DNA of 64,000 bases from Ptychodera flava (GCF_041260155.1 NC_091946.1:39187276-39251275), one strand, 5' to 3'; counted from the first letter of the stretch, positions 48,651 through 61,145 are shown. Made by a program: numbers and translations. The notes: generated by a model not told the origin, from the sequence alone.

Positions 48651-49560
48651 CCCAGAGTATGGGCATTTGGAACCCAACCCAAAGTATGGGTATTGGGAAC
48701 CCGACACAAAGTATGGGCATTCGGAACACAACCCAAAGTATGGGTATTGGGAACCAGACACAAAGTATGGGCATTTGGAACCCAACCCAAAGTATGGGTA
48801 TCGGGAACCCGACACAAAGTATGGGCATTGGGAACCCAACCCAAAGTATGGGTATTGGGAACCAGACACAAAGTATGGGCATTTGGAACCCAACCCAAAG
48901 CATGGGTATTGGGAACCCGATACAAGTATGGGCATTGGGAACCCAATCCAAAGTATGGGCATTGGGAACCCAACCCAGAGTATGGGCATTTGGAACCCAA
49001 CCCAAAGTATGGGTATTGGGAACCAGACACAAAGTATGGGCATTTGGAACACAACCCAAAGTATGGGTATTGGGAACCAGACACAAAGTATGGGCATTTG
49101 GAACCCAACCCAAAGTATGGGTATCGGGAACCCGACACAAAGTGTGGGCATTGGGAACCCAACCCAGAGTATGGGCATTGGGAACCCGATACAAGTATGG
49201 GCATTGGGAACCCAACCCAAAGTAGGGGTATTGGGAACCCAACCAAGAGTTTCGGCATTGGGAACCCAACGCAAAGTAGGGCATTGGGAACCCAACACAA
49301 AGTATAGGCATCGGCAGCCCGACACAAAGTATGGGCATTGAGAGCCCGACACAAAGTATGGGCTTTGGGAAACCGACACAAAGTATGGGCATTGGGAACC
49401 CGACACAAAGTACGGGCATTGGGAACCCGATACAAAGTATGGGCATCGGGAACCCGACACAAAGTATTGGCTTTGGGAACCCAAACAAAGTATGGGCATT
49501 GGGAACCCAACACAAAGTATAGACATTGGGAACCCGACACAAAGTGTGGACTTTGGGAAC
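48651..49560. repeat. 27-bp minisatellite, right part, with 54-bp higher-order structure
   Basis: About 34 units of 27 bp. Up to about 49160, two unit types tend to alternate (TATGGGCATTTGGAACCCAA... and TATGGGTATTGGGAACCCGA...), giving a 54-bp dimer. Later units are more uniform. Because 27 is divisible by three, frames of 190-350 codons stay open on both strands; none is a gene. Confidence 0.96.
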
Positions 49561-49850
49561 CAAAGACGCCCAAGAAACAAGGAAAGGAGACGAAAGAGAG
49601 AAAACAACGCACAAAAACGTTGAAAAACAAGGTGACGAGAAACCCTTGCTCCTTCAGTTACGGTTTGGTCGGCCTCTTAAACCCTAAATTAAAGTTTGAC
49701 CCCATTATGTCAATTTTGTGCTTACCAGACTGTGGGTGATCTATGCTTTGAATGGATACTCATTTCGGTGTGACGTCATCGTTGTGTTGGCTCCCTACAT
49801 TAGTACTTACTTTCACATTGATTGTATTTCCTCCATTTTTACTGTCTAGG

Positions 49851-50688
49851 CAAGTGCAGCTAAGACAAAAAGAAGATGGCAAGCGTTAATGACATCGATG
49901 AGAGACCAACCCGTGTGGCACTTTGGACATACCCACGTACACGTTCTTTGACCATGGAGTTTGCCATGGCAACGCAGAAGGATACCGCTGTCTATCACGA
50001 AAACTTCTACGCTGCGTATCTTTTCGGAGATGACGATGGCGACGAGGAGGAAGGGCTGCCTGAATTCGGTTACAACGAAGTCCAGTCAAACTTTGAGAGA
50101 TGTGACCCGGATAAATCAGTTGTGTTTGCCAAAGAGATGGCATTCACGCTGCAAGGCAATTATAATCTATTACCCAATGGTTTTGTCCATACTTTCTTGA
50201 TTAGAAACCCGGAAAAATCCATCGCATCTCTGTATAAAGTTTTCAGCGGTACCGAATCACGCCGACCAGACGAGAGAACGGTGCAAATGTCTGGAGTAGA
50301 CGAACTTTATGAACTCTACAAGCATGTGGAGAAAGTAAGCGGAAAGCAACCAATTATAATTGACTCCGACGACCTCGTTCGGTTTCCGAGTCAGATTCTA
50401 CGGAAATACTGCTACGCAGTGGGCATTAAATACTCAGAGAGCATGATGACGTGGAACAGTGGCGCCGAAAAAGTGGAGTCTTGGCCAGAACCGCTGCAAG
50501 ACGCAACGTTTATGTACGAAGACGCCTTGAAGAGCACCTGCTTTGACTTTAACCTGTCGTCTGTTGGCGTAGTCAATCAAGTCAAGTTGCCACCTATTGT
50601 CAAAACGAGCATTGAGTCTTGTAGACCGCTTTATAGAGAAATGTGGGAGAGAAGAATTAGGCCTGACACCAAGGAAACTGAGATTTAA
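49851..50688 (+). CDS. Sulfotransferase-fold protein, 270 aa, coding in one exon (49876-50688)
   Basis: Member of the P-loop sulfotransferase-like family (Sulfotransfer_5 type), which would transfer sulfate from PAPS to an unknown acceptor. Residues 14-28 (VALWTYPRTRSLTME) occupy the place of the 5'-phosphosulfate loop. FLIRNPEKSIASLYK (107-121) matches the 3'-phosphate-binding RNP...S motif. IIIDSDDLVRFP and the following LRKYCYAVGI match the usual conserved C-terminal region. An acceptor (CTGTCTAG) ends at 49850 and the ATG follows 25 bases later, so an upstream non-coding exon exists. An acidic insert (GDDDGDEEEG, 51-60) is unusual. AATAAA at 50757 is a likely poly(A) signal. Substrate unknown. 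Confidence 0.85.
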
Positions 50689-50756
50689 GAAAAAGTTTAA
50701 TTCTGAAAAGATACAAGTAGGTTTTGGTTGACGACCTTTGCATAACAATACATATA

Positions 50757-50762
50757 AATAAA
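50757..50762 (+). terminator. Poly(A) signal of the sulfotransferase-like gene
   Basis: AATAAA lies 69 bases after the stop codon. Confidence 0.6.
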
Positions 50763-52737
50763 CACAGCATTCGTTCTATGAAACTGTATTATCAGAGCTT
50801 TTAAAAGCATTAATTTCGATCCGCGCAGTAGCGTGAACATTTTCAAACTTGTAAATTAATGTTTATTCATGTTGCACATTTTTTATTGTGGCTCCTGGAC
50901 ATTTGGTCTCTATTTGAAACTTTGTAAAAATTTTAGATAGGCCTATAGTAATTATTTCAGCGACATTTTGGCGCAAAAATTTATCTCTTTCAAAGAAAAT
51001 AACTTTTTATTTTTTATACAAACGTCATATGGGAACAGTTTTGTGATCAAAGCAGCGCCATCTTGCGCCAGATAGTAGCGAGTAAAATAGTTTGGTAGGA
51101 ATTCAATGATAGCTTTTTGGTTCAACATCGACTTTGCAAACTTCAGAATCGATCGTAGTTGTGTGTTTTATTCAGAATAAAATATGCAACTCACGACTCA
51201 CGATTTGTTGAAACATTTTCACATTTGAACAGGTCAAGTGAAAGAAATATCGTGGTCACTTTTCAGCATGTTGTACATTTTTAAAAACATTTATAACGAA
51301 AATGGGTTTCTATGTTTTTTTTTCTAATTTATATCGTCATAAAACTTTGAAAACTAATAAATACTACTTTTTCCGTAGCGATGCAAAGTGAGTACAGCTA
51401 TAGATTCAAATCACTTTGACTCAAATGATTGTAGCACCTCTGCTCATGAAAGCCGTAAATTAAATATCATAGAAACATTAAGGAACAATGTATTCATAAA
51501 CCCGCGGTTGAAGTTTTTATCAAGACATTTTGAGTGGCCATTCGAATATAATTTCTAAGTTTAACATATCTGTACGGCGAATTGAAGTGATAAAATTGAA
51601 TTTTATTTGGATCTTGTGGTACTTCCATGTTTGGACGTAGAATAGCTGGCCCTGCTTGGATCTGCTTAGAATTTTCACAATCAGAAGAAGTATACTATAA
51701 ATTTTGTATTTTTGTTGGTATTTATTCATTAATGGAGAATTCGAGCTTCTTCAAATGACCTTTAAATTCCGTGTTAAGTGTTCTAATAGGGAGATATTGG
51801 TGGTCTCGATGGTTATGTTCATTCTTAAGGTTCATTTCTGTCGGTACGGTAGTAAATGTGCCAAATTTTTTCTTCAAACCAAACCTTTTCGTCTCAACCA
51901 GTTTTCATGCCAGAAATATCGAAAGAACTTAGAAAAATTACGGTAACTATTCCACTTCCTCCTCAAGCTTGATATCATTTTACTTTACATTATGCGCCTG
52001 TCTGCGAAAAAATATTCAATGTATAATTATAAGTACTGACATAGTTTTGGATGGTCGCATTTAGGGAGTATGAAATTACGCCCCCTACGACAGAGGTGAG
52101 GAGTGTCACACATGTGCTACAATGCAACCCATTCCTGTCATATCTTTCCCACCAAACGTAATGAAGGTTTTTTCTGTCTTGATTAAATGTAAACAGATAA
52201 GACTTATTTGAATTTTACTGTTGTATTTTTTACGTTTCAAAATTTGAGAGAGTTACCGCTTTGACCTTCTGGCACGTCTGCCATCAAGTCAGAATGATTC
52301 CTAAATGTTGTTATTATTAATGTTTCACTACAAAGTCCATGGAAAATAACAAAATACATAACGTCTAATTATAAAATTTAAAAAATGAAGGCATGACTAT
52401 TGTATTATCTTCAATCATCATCATAACGACGATGTCGTCTATCAGAGTCTGCTCTGCCCTAAACTTACACTTTACGATTAATAGTAGACGTACATCTTGC
52501 TTGTTAGAAAAACACGTCAATTTGCATCAAAGGTTGACTCCGCCTTTCCTTTCTTTTGTTATTTATATACACATCAATCAATTTGAATTGTAATGCATGT
52601 GTGTACAGGGTTCAAGACATTGCATACCTGGCAGTGCCACGCTAGGGTTTGAACAAATCACAGCCACCAATAGGCTTCAAATTAGCCTGAGAATATCTAT
52701 TCATGAATATTCCAAAATATGAACCATTACTCTCAAT
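50763..52737. other. Gene-free AT-rich stretch
   Basis: No exon, repeat array or recognisable element is seen on either strand. Short open frames at 51520-51946 and 52393-52593 lack codon or family support. Confidence 0.5.
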
Positions 52738-53470
52738 TAAACTTTTGATTTCAACAAACTACTTTTTGTCACTGAAATTATTGGTTGCATTAATTTTACA
52801 CTATGGCATTCATCAGCAGGATAACCCGAAACACTATGACATTCACCAGCAGGATAACCTGAAACACTTAGACATTCATCAGCAGGATAACCTGAAACAC
52901 CATGACATTCATCAGCAGGATAACCCGAAACACTATGACATTCATCAGCAGGATAACCCGAAACACTATGACATTCATCAGCAGGATAACCTGAAACACC
53001 ACGCACCAACAGGATAACCTGAAACACTATGACATTCATCAGCAGGATAACCCGAAACACTATGACATTCATCAGCAGGATAACCCGAAACACTATGACA
53101 TTCACCAGCAGGATAACCTGAAACACTATGACATTCATCAGCAGGATAACCCGAAACACTATGACATTCATCAGCAGGATAACCCGAAACACTATGACAT
53201 TCATCAGCAGGATAACCTGAAACACCATGACATTCATCAGCAGGATAACCTGAAACACTATGGCATTCATCAGCAGGATAACCCGAAACACTATGACATT
53301 CATCAGCAGGATAACCCGAAACACTATGACATTCATCAGCAGGATAACCTGAAACACTATGGCATTCATCTGCAGGATTACCCGAAACACTGTGACATTC
53401 ATCAGCAGGATAACCCGAAACCAAAATTTCAGTGACAAAAGACTAGTGTGTTGAGATCAAAAGTTTTAAT
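52738..53470. mobile_element. 33-bp minisatellite framed by inverted repeats
   Basis: The array 52800-53428 consists of about 19 copies of CATCAGCAGGATAACCCGAA plus ACACTATGACATT. It is bounded by inverted flanks of about 50 bp: AAACTTTTGATTTCAACAAA...TTTTTGTCACTGAAATTATT (left) and the inverse at 53408-53465 (right), about 85% matched. A tandem core inside terminal inverted repeats is the layout of pearl/HINE-like non-autonomous elements described in marine invertebrates. The long frames (233 and 148 codons, minus strand) follow from the 33-bp unit. Confidence 0.75.
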
Positions 53471-55845
53471 CAAGTCAATAATGAGCTTCCGACACAGATA
53501 AACTTCCATGCAAAAATATGAACTATTGTTTAGGGTTTCTTGACAAATTAAGGGAATTTTAACCATTACTCTACGGCATGTGAACATTTTCCTATTGAGA
53601 CATTGCCTTTGTAACTGACCCACTTCTAGGGTTTTTGAATGAAAGTCAATTTAGGGATTGTTTTCGTGAAAGGGTTGCCGATTCAGGCGCTATATACCCG
53701 GCCATATTTCTATGGGAGTACCACCAGGGGTGGTGCCCGATGTTTCGTGCAACTGAATGCGGGACAAACATGGTGAGGGTGTGTGTAGGTTCACGTTGAA
53801 AGAGTGTCTTAAAGAATTCACAAGCATATACTTTTCTGGCCCCGCCTACCTTTGAAAGGCCTTAAAAACCTTTCTTGGTCAGATTTCAAAGTTGACAGAC
53901 GTCTGCTACGAGAAGACCTCTTTGTTAACGTTTATCTACTAAAACGTCGAAAGCTATGAAACGAAGGGTCGAAGCTATACTGTTACATGGTTTGAAGAAT
54001 TTCGCTCTCAAATCAACCATACAGAACTTCGAGAATCCATTAGTTGAGTAAGTTCTGTTTTCCATGGATACCAGAAACTAATTTGTGGATTTGCTGTGTT
54101 AGTAAGGGGTGTCCATTGCCAAGTTTTGTCGACTACTCTTTGAGCATATTTCAAGATGGCGACAAATACAACTTACCAAGTGATACAAAACTGAGAAAGT
54201 ACCGACTGTGTCCCTGAAGTCGAACAAATAATTATGTCGATCTTAAATCGTAGACTGTAATTGCCATGACAAGAGTCTGTCGTTTCCTAGGTAATAGATC
54301 CTAACCATTATATCGAAAGATTTCCAAGACAGAGACACTGATTGGTCCCAGGTTACCAGTGGTTTTATTCGACAAAAGTGAACAAGAGACTTATATCGTG
54401 TAAACAATATCTTACGAGTTTTTGAATAAGACAGGTCATAGGTCTACGGTGTGTTCTACACTGCTCAAGATACTCTGTACTGGTGACGCCCGTAACAAAA
54501 TGTTCCCACTCTCTTCTTTAATAACTCGTGTGGCTGCTTTTGTCTGGAGACCTAATTTATGGATTGGAAATTGCATCTTGGGAAGAGGTAGTTGGAATAA
54601 AATATATAAATTTTTGCTTTTCGAAATTTGCTGTGTATTTTGAATGGGTTGAAAGAATTGTACTGCTTTTTTGCACTTTTCAGTCTCGTTCAGTCTCGTC
54701 ATAAATGTTAGTCTCGTCATAAATGTTAGTCTCGTCATAAATGTTAACCCTTTGAGCGCCAAAGTAAACTTTTCTTGCCTTTATGACATGTGCCCTAGTC
54801 AATTCTTTTCAGATTTTTGCCAAAATTTTGATGAAAACTTGTACCTAATGAAATGTGATGTCCGTTTGGTCCAAAATAATCAAAAAATTACAAAAAAATT
54901 CATAAAAATTGTAAAATGTTGCACTAAAATTTTGGTGGGAAAAAATACAGCACTCAAAGGGTTAAGTCTCGTCATAAATGCAAAAAACAATCACAATAGA
55001 GACAGCAGGTAGGAATGTTAGTTCCTCTTGTCTCTTGTCTCAGCTAAGCTCTACGCTAAGATTTGCTATGACACGTATTGACCCCATGACTATATGATGT
55101 TAGATTCTACATTTAATTCTGGACTTGGATCCATTGCCAATAATAGCAATGTACATTTTACATAATACAAGGGATATGTCGACAACTGAACCCGAGCCTG
55201 AATATGGGACCTTACAGTAAAGCAAGCAAGCCTACAACTGACGTCCATACACGGAACTGACAACTAAAAACATATTATGGAACTAAACTGTCCTTAATGC
55301 AGTAAATCTTTCAAAACAGTTCCGCTTTTCAAGGATGTAAATTTGTTCTGAAAAGAAAAAATAACAAAAACTGTTTTCGTTTGTCTTGAGTAGCGTTACA
55401 GACGTACAAACTGTATTTATGAGATAAACTGTGAATTATCCAAAGAATAAACTGTAAAGGATGAACTGTGAATTATTCAAAGCAAATGTAAATGTGTCCG
55501 AATAACATGAAGTAATACATTTTATCGTTTTCAAGTTTTTTATCAAGCTCCCTTCAACTCCATAACAAATGTTTAATTTAATGTTTAATATTTTAATCGT
55601 TTTTTTCTTTCCTGAACTTTGCCCTTAATGTAATACATACAAATGCTAAAGACGCATCGTATTTAGCCATCTGAAGGTAATTTTGTGTTTTGAACCCAAA
55701 CAGCCCACATTGCGGATTGTCAGTGTTTTGTTTTCATCTCTTATCTCTCTCATCTTACATCTCAGCTATTCGCGTTTACGTCACATGTAAATAATCTAGT
55801 CTTTCGTACACATATAATTCTAATGTCATGGCAACGCGCGGCAGG
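53471..55845. other. Mostly gene-free stretch with one exon-like segment
   Basis: On the plus strand, 53956-54045 is a possible first coding exon (31 residues starting MKRRVEAILLHGLKNF, ending at GA|GTAAGT). No following exon was found, so it is not called as a gene. A GTCTCGTCATAAAT triplet repeat (54695-54742) hosts a MITE. Confidence 0.4.
54744..54965. mobile_element. piggyBac-like MITE, 222 bp, TTAA flanks
   Basis: It begins TTAACCCTTTGAGCGC and ends CACTCAAAGGGTTAA. It is inserted in a GTCTCGTCATAAATG tandem repeat, units of which continue on both sides, so the target can be reconstructed. No coding capacity. Confidence 0.85.
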
Positions 55846-56867
55846 TTATTTTTTTGGTAGTTTTGGCGGCACTTTGGGGCTTGCCTTCCAACGCTCATGC
55901 CCTGCGTTCGCATAGCTGTGTCCAATCATAGGATTTTTCAAAATAACGTCGACATGTGAAACTTGTTCATCATCTAAAACAACCGATTCGTACTGCAGTG
56001 TCGGTACTTCCATATTCTTTGTGGCTTTGTTACGTTTATTGGGAGGTAAGAGAGCTTTGCGTCCTTGCTGATGGCGATTGTCGCCCTCACATTCGTTGAC
56101 AGTAGTCTCTGGCTTTTTAGTATGTTTAGCGACCGAAATGTACTTGTGATTATAACGGTTAAGTTCTACAGGTTCATACGATGTAGCGACTGTATGTTCT
56201 TTGTCAAGCTCATGATTAGTAATTTCACAATTCAAGTTTACGTACGACTTGCCATCTTCAAGTTCATTTCCAAGGCTACCGTTCTCTTTCTTTTGATCAA
56301 AATTTTCGTAAGTCATACCAGCTCTGTCTTCGCTTTCAATCTCGTTGTCCTGATTGTTGGGGTCAACATTTTCGTAAGACGCATCACTGTCTGACTCAGC
56401 GTCCCCCTTTTCGTCTTTCCATGAATCCCCGTCGCCCTGTTCCTCAACATTCCCGTCTTTGGAAACATTTTTGTAGTATCCCTCTTGAAAACCCGTTTCA
56501 CCGACAGCAGGCTCCGTTTCCGTTTCGGCTGTCGTCATCGACGATTTTCGACGGCGAAATATGCAGATCAAAATAATGGCGACGACAACAATCACAATGA
56601 CTGTGGTTGCCACACAACCAACAATTATAAACGTAGTTATATCATCACCATCATCATCCCCAAAGTCTGTTGTTGTGCCGAGTGATGATGTCAGCACTGA
56701 TGACGTTACTCTATCTTGTGACGTAACAACAATCATCGTCGACGGTTCGGTCAGATTTGAGGCAGATCTGTCACCAACAGTTGTTGAGGACAGACCCACC
56801 ATGTCCGTTACTTCTGACTGTTTCCACTCTGTTACTGACCTAGTGTATATGGGATAACAGTTGATTC
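55846..56867 (-). CDS. Last exon of a single-pass membrane protein with a phosphotyrosine-motif tail (family unknown)
   Basis: The acceptor is at 56868 and the frame is open for 339 residues to the stop at 55846. Numbered from the internal Met at 56802, residues 1-54 are a Ser/Thr-rich stalk, 55-82 are a strong transmembrane helix, followed by RRRK and a long acidic cytoplasmic tail. The tail carries Y110-KNV, Y143-ENV, Y165-ENF and Y187-VNL (four Grb2-type YxN sites), T-S-Y209-E-P-V (ITSM-like), L-Q-Y271-E-S-V (ITIM-like), plus Y221 and Y297, and ends in PKVPPKLPKK, a class-type SH3 ligand. Such tails are typical of immune receptors and adaptors. The extracellular exons were not found upstream in this window; the first residues (NCYPIY) may close a disulphide domain. 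Identity is not recognised. Confidence 0.75.
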
Positions 56868-57357
56868 CTACAGATACAAATTAAGGAGAAAGAGGATCAT
56901 AAAACTGAAATTGAACCTGGTAGTTACCTTATTTTAAGCTTGAATTTTAACAAGAAGGATTTGATGTCACACATTTTCTATGACGATAATGTTGACCATT
57001 ATAGCTAGAGACAACATACCTCGTGACGCCATGTTTAAAAATCTAAAATAAAAAAATGGCAGACTTTACTGGGAGGAGGAGTTTAATATATCTAATATTC
57101 TTCTCCCGCTTTTGCTGCCCTTAAAAATATGGTCTGACAACACAGGAAGTAATGGTTCAATAAACATGCATAACGGTTTCAGTTACTACGAAAGGGATTG
57201 CAAACTCGTTTTGCTAAATCCATTGATACAGTAATTGTAGAACGACACGGCGTGACAGAAATACAGTGAAACGAGATAAGGTCACTTCTACCCGGCGTTG
57301 GCAAAGAAAAATCTTGGCTGGGCAATTTAGAAATGACACTAGAAAGAGATTATCCTG

Positions 57358-57419
<62 letters not shown>

Positions 57420-60337
57420 AGTGCGGCAGTGAATTCGCTGAATGAACTAGTGTCAGTTCATCTCAATGATCGACAATCAATCACTCGGAGAACATGAAGA
57501 TGCATATGAAGCGTACAAACCATGCCTTTGGCACTATTTCTGTCTGCAATCTGTGCGATATATCAGTTATTGGATTGACACCGTACCTTATCTTACTCAA
57601 CTGTGCTCTTTTCTCGCTTTCCTCTTGTCAAGTTGGCCCTATGAAGTCTTGAAAATCTACTATCGTACGATTCTTGCCTGTGATTGTTAAACTGGACACG
57701 AGGAGTTCACACTTAAAATAAACAAAGCGATAAAAATAGAAAAGTTTCAGTACCAACAACTTCCCTATAACAGTTCCATATCGCGGGTTTCGGGGTGCCC
57801 TATGAATGCTACGAGTATCAGAGGAAACACGGTACAAAGCGTTGCCAGCAAACTGCACAAACTGCGTACATAGATAAGACTTCTCAGATTTATGTTTTTG
57901 ATAATATTGATTCGTCCATCACTCACACACGATGATATTCTAACACATTTTTGTCTTCGATATGGACATAAATAATTGAGCAACTTCGTACAATTACTTT
58001 ACTCGGCATTACTTCCCTACTTCTCACAAAAAAGAACATATCTAGTTTTGTAACGGTACGGATTCTATATTTATTCTTTCCAGGTGAATGTGACGTTAAC
58101 CGAAACACAACAGGCCACGTGACCATTTTGAAAGGTGTCAGAATAAATTTGAGGACAAGCCTTGGATATTATTTTATCAGTGAAAACTTTGACAGATGCT
58201 AAAAAGAGCCAATGACAAAATGTCATTAAATTACGTTTAAAATGATAGATATCGAGAACGTTGACATAATTCCTGTAGTAGAAAGTAATGTATATTAATG
58301 ATCTAACCCACTACTATTCGGTCAGAATAAATGTTACAGGATATATACCTCTGATTCTACGACCTTTGTACGCTGACATCGCGTATCACACCCACGCCTA
58401 AATGATCGACTCCGAGAAAAGACACACAATTTTTATCGCACAAAATTATCAAACAGAATTGCCAAAATGTAGGGTAAACTGGCGATAGAATAAGGAAGTC
58501 AGTGATATTTTTAATCACACCAGTTGTGATTTGCCGAGATTTTTTACGTAATTTGCCGAGATTTGACGCATTTGCCGAAATATTTTGTTCAGTTTACATG
58601 AGGTCTTCGCAAACGTAGGCGGAAGTTCATGAAAGCATTTCATCCAAATACAAATATGAAAACATTGGCTGATGAAGTCTTCGACTTAGGTGGAACCTAA
58701 CGACGAAAAATGTGTTTCTGATACTGAGTGAGAAATAAACTTCTAATAAACGTTCGACCTACCTCTGTGAATATGGCAGAGATTACAAACAGCATAAAGC
58801 AGACCATTCCACGCCGCCACCAGTTCGATAACGTCAGACAAGAAATGTCACTATACGGAAGTTCAGACGAACACGTTGTTGAACGATGGATTTATTTGTT
58901 TGTATGTAAAGTGCCATAAATTATCATTATAAAAGCACAATGATAAAGCCTCGTACACGTTGGCAAACAGCCTCATCTTGGCTCCGCCCTCGCACGGCTG
59001 ATTATAATACTAAATAGTTTCAAGGAGTCGTCACCATGGTATGCAGGCTGTTTTATCAAAGTTCGATAAAACCAAAAATTCTTGATATTAACATTGTAAG
59101 TCGATGTCATAAAAGTTGAAGTAAAATAAGAGCGTGTCTTCTGGTGAATTCAAAGTAAAAATAAAATTTGTGTACGTATTTGAATCGTTACACGCTTACG
59201 TGAAGCAATGACGTTGAATGAGACACTCCCTTTTCATGATACGATTGACCTGTGGTCAGCGATGACTTGAAAGTACGTAGGAAGACGGAACAAAAATAAA
59301 ACAATATATTGACTTATTGCATTGTATTTAACAGACCAATTTTGCTATCAATACAGTAAATTTATTCAGTCGATAACGATTTCAATGGAGAAGAGAAGAA
59401 TGACAAAGCGTTAAAGGCCCATGAGCTGCAACTCTGCGAAATTTGTCAAACCTCGAAGTACCTCCAATGTCCTCAGATATTCATTGCAATCTTCAAATTG
59501 AACATATAGTCATTAACTATGCCTCAACACTATTTGCCTGAAGAATAAGCAAGAAATTGAAAAAAAAATTGTTCATTTTAAATTTCCCACCACTTTCAAA
59601 ATCTTGCCATATTAGGAGAAAGACGGAGATTTTTTTGTCAAAATGGAGAGAATCCCTTTCCCGTCCTTCCAGTCGGTTGAACCATGTCGTATTTGTAAAT
59701 ATTCAAAGGTGTACGTGCGCCATTTACGCTGTTTATCATGTAGTTGCATGGAGGCGGCCATATTTGGGTGCGGCACTCGTTTGTTATTTGTTTAACTGAA
59801 AACTCCCCCATGCAGTCCTACAAAGTAGAGAATTATACTTTAGTAAACATCTCTGAGTAAAAATATTTCTATGAACAAATTTTAATTTAAATATTAAATC
59901 ATGAAAATAATATCAAAGTTGCACCTCATGTGCCTGTAACGGAACGAACACACAAATCCACTAATGCGAGAACCAGGGATTAATGAGGGCGTCTTTCAAT
60001 AATCTTTTTAAAAATCGCCGTAATTTGTATTTTACGTTGACGTGGTTGATCTTGTTCAACGGACAATACTTTGGCCAAAGACTGCTAAAATTGAACAGTT
60101 CTTATAAATTTACAGGTTAAGAGTTCCAATTATATGATTTTTGGTGACCTGATTAGAAGAAAGTTTCGGCGATGAATTACCACACTGTAAAGAATTATCA
60201 TTATCTTTCTCTATATTAACTATTACTTTAAAATTGCATATTCTATGCAAAAAAAAACTTTAGTAATTTAAGATATTTCGGCTACAAGTCTAATGAGTTC
60301 GCAAAATTGATTAAACTAAAGACAGCCAGAGTGTACA

Positions 60338-60339
<2 letters not shown>
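56868..60339. other. Gene-free stretch; should contain upstream exons or promoter of the membrane-protein gene
   Basis: No extracellular-domain exon could be recognised on the minus strand. Contains the (CT)28 microsatellite and otherwise unique AT-rich sequence. Small open frames at 57466, 58728 and 59557 are not supported. Confidence 0.45.
57361..57416. repeat. (CT)28 microsatellite
   Basis: Uninterrupted CT dinucleotide run. Confidence 0.99.
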
Positions 60340-60368
<29 letters not shown>

Positions 60369-60506
60369 TGTATGTATGTATGTATGTATGTATGTATGTA
60401 TGTATGTATGTATGTATGTATGTATGTATGTATGTATGTATGTATGTATGTATGTATGTATGTATGTATGTATGTATGTATGTATGTATGTATGTATGTA
60501 TGTATG

Positions 60507-60538
<32 letters not shown>

Positions 60539-60716
60539 CGCGTGCATGCATGCATGCATGTATGTATGTATGTATGTATGTATGTATGTATGTATGTATG
60601 TATGTATGTATGTATGTATGTATGTATGTATGTACGTACGTACGTACGTATGTATGTATGTGTATGTGTGCGTGTATGTGTAGGTAGGTAGGTAGGTAGG
60701 CATATAGGTAGGTAGG
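60340..60716. repeat. Compound microsatellite (TATG)n, (TG)n, (CATG)n, (TACG)n, (TAGG)n
   Basis: About 42 TATG units, then a TG run (60507-60540), CATG units, more TATG, a TACG patch and TAGG units. Open on both strands, non-coding. Confidence 0.97.
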
Positions 60717-60738
60717 AACACCTGAGCAATGCTATACA

Positions 60739-60882
60739 TAGCTGTGGAAACGCAGCTATCTGTTGGCGGGGTTGCGTGCGTCTTCATGTGGGTCAAAGGT
60801 CAACCCCGCGTGGCGGGGTTGACCTTTGACCCACATAAAGACGCACGCAACCCCGCCAACAGATAGCTGCGTTTCCACAGCT
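60739..60882. repeat. 144-bp near-perfect palindrome
   Basis: Arms of about 70 bp (AGCTGTGGAAACGCAGCTAT ... CCCCGC) surround a 3-base centre (GTG) and differ by one base that I can see. Each arm contains GGGTCAAAGGTCA. It begins shortly after the compound microsatellite. Confidence 0.95.
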
Positions 60883-60923
60883 ATGCTATACACTACTATT
60901 AAACTCTCAGATTTAACAACAAT

Positions 60924-61145
60924 AAACACGATTGGAATCAATTTGAGAGAATTGGTTCTTAAAATAGTTTAAAGTTATCAAAATTGATAGGTACCTTGTA
61001 GTTTAAAGTTGAAATATTACAAATTAGCCATGAAAACATGTGCATTGCAAAAAAAAAAGAAAGAAAAATAGATGAACTTGCATTTGCTGATTAAATCAAC
61101 GTTAATACGATATCCAATTATCCTAACTTAGTTCCAATGGTGTTA
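60924..61145. mobile_element. Small TIR element, copy B
   Basis: Diverged copy of 5434-5646, with CACGATTGGAATCAATTTGAG at the left and CTTAGTTCCAATGGTG at the right. TTAACAACA occurs just outside both ends (60913 and about 61142), which may be the target duplication. Confidence 0.7.

Noticed and set aside
48572-49630. A 352-codon minus-strand frame and several 190-326 codon frames on both strands, rich in VPNAHTLG or MGIGNPTQS repeats
   Set aside because: They arise from a 27-bp tandem unit; a length divisible by three keeps every frame open. One frame also runs into the MITE. No start context, splice signal or non-repeat domain.
52737-53438. 233- and 148-codon minus-strand frames (VILLMNVIVFR and GYPADECHSVS repeats)
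   Set aside because: By-products of the 33-bp repeat unit; three frames are open together.
60282-60796. Frames rich in YIHT or MYVC
   Set aside because: Translation of a tetranucleotide microsatellite. The same applies to 1418-1917 and 44493-44968.
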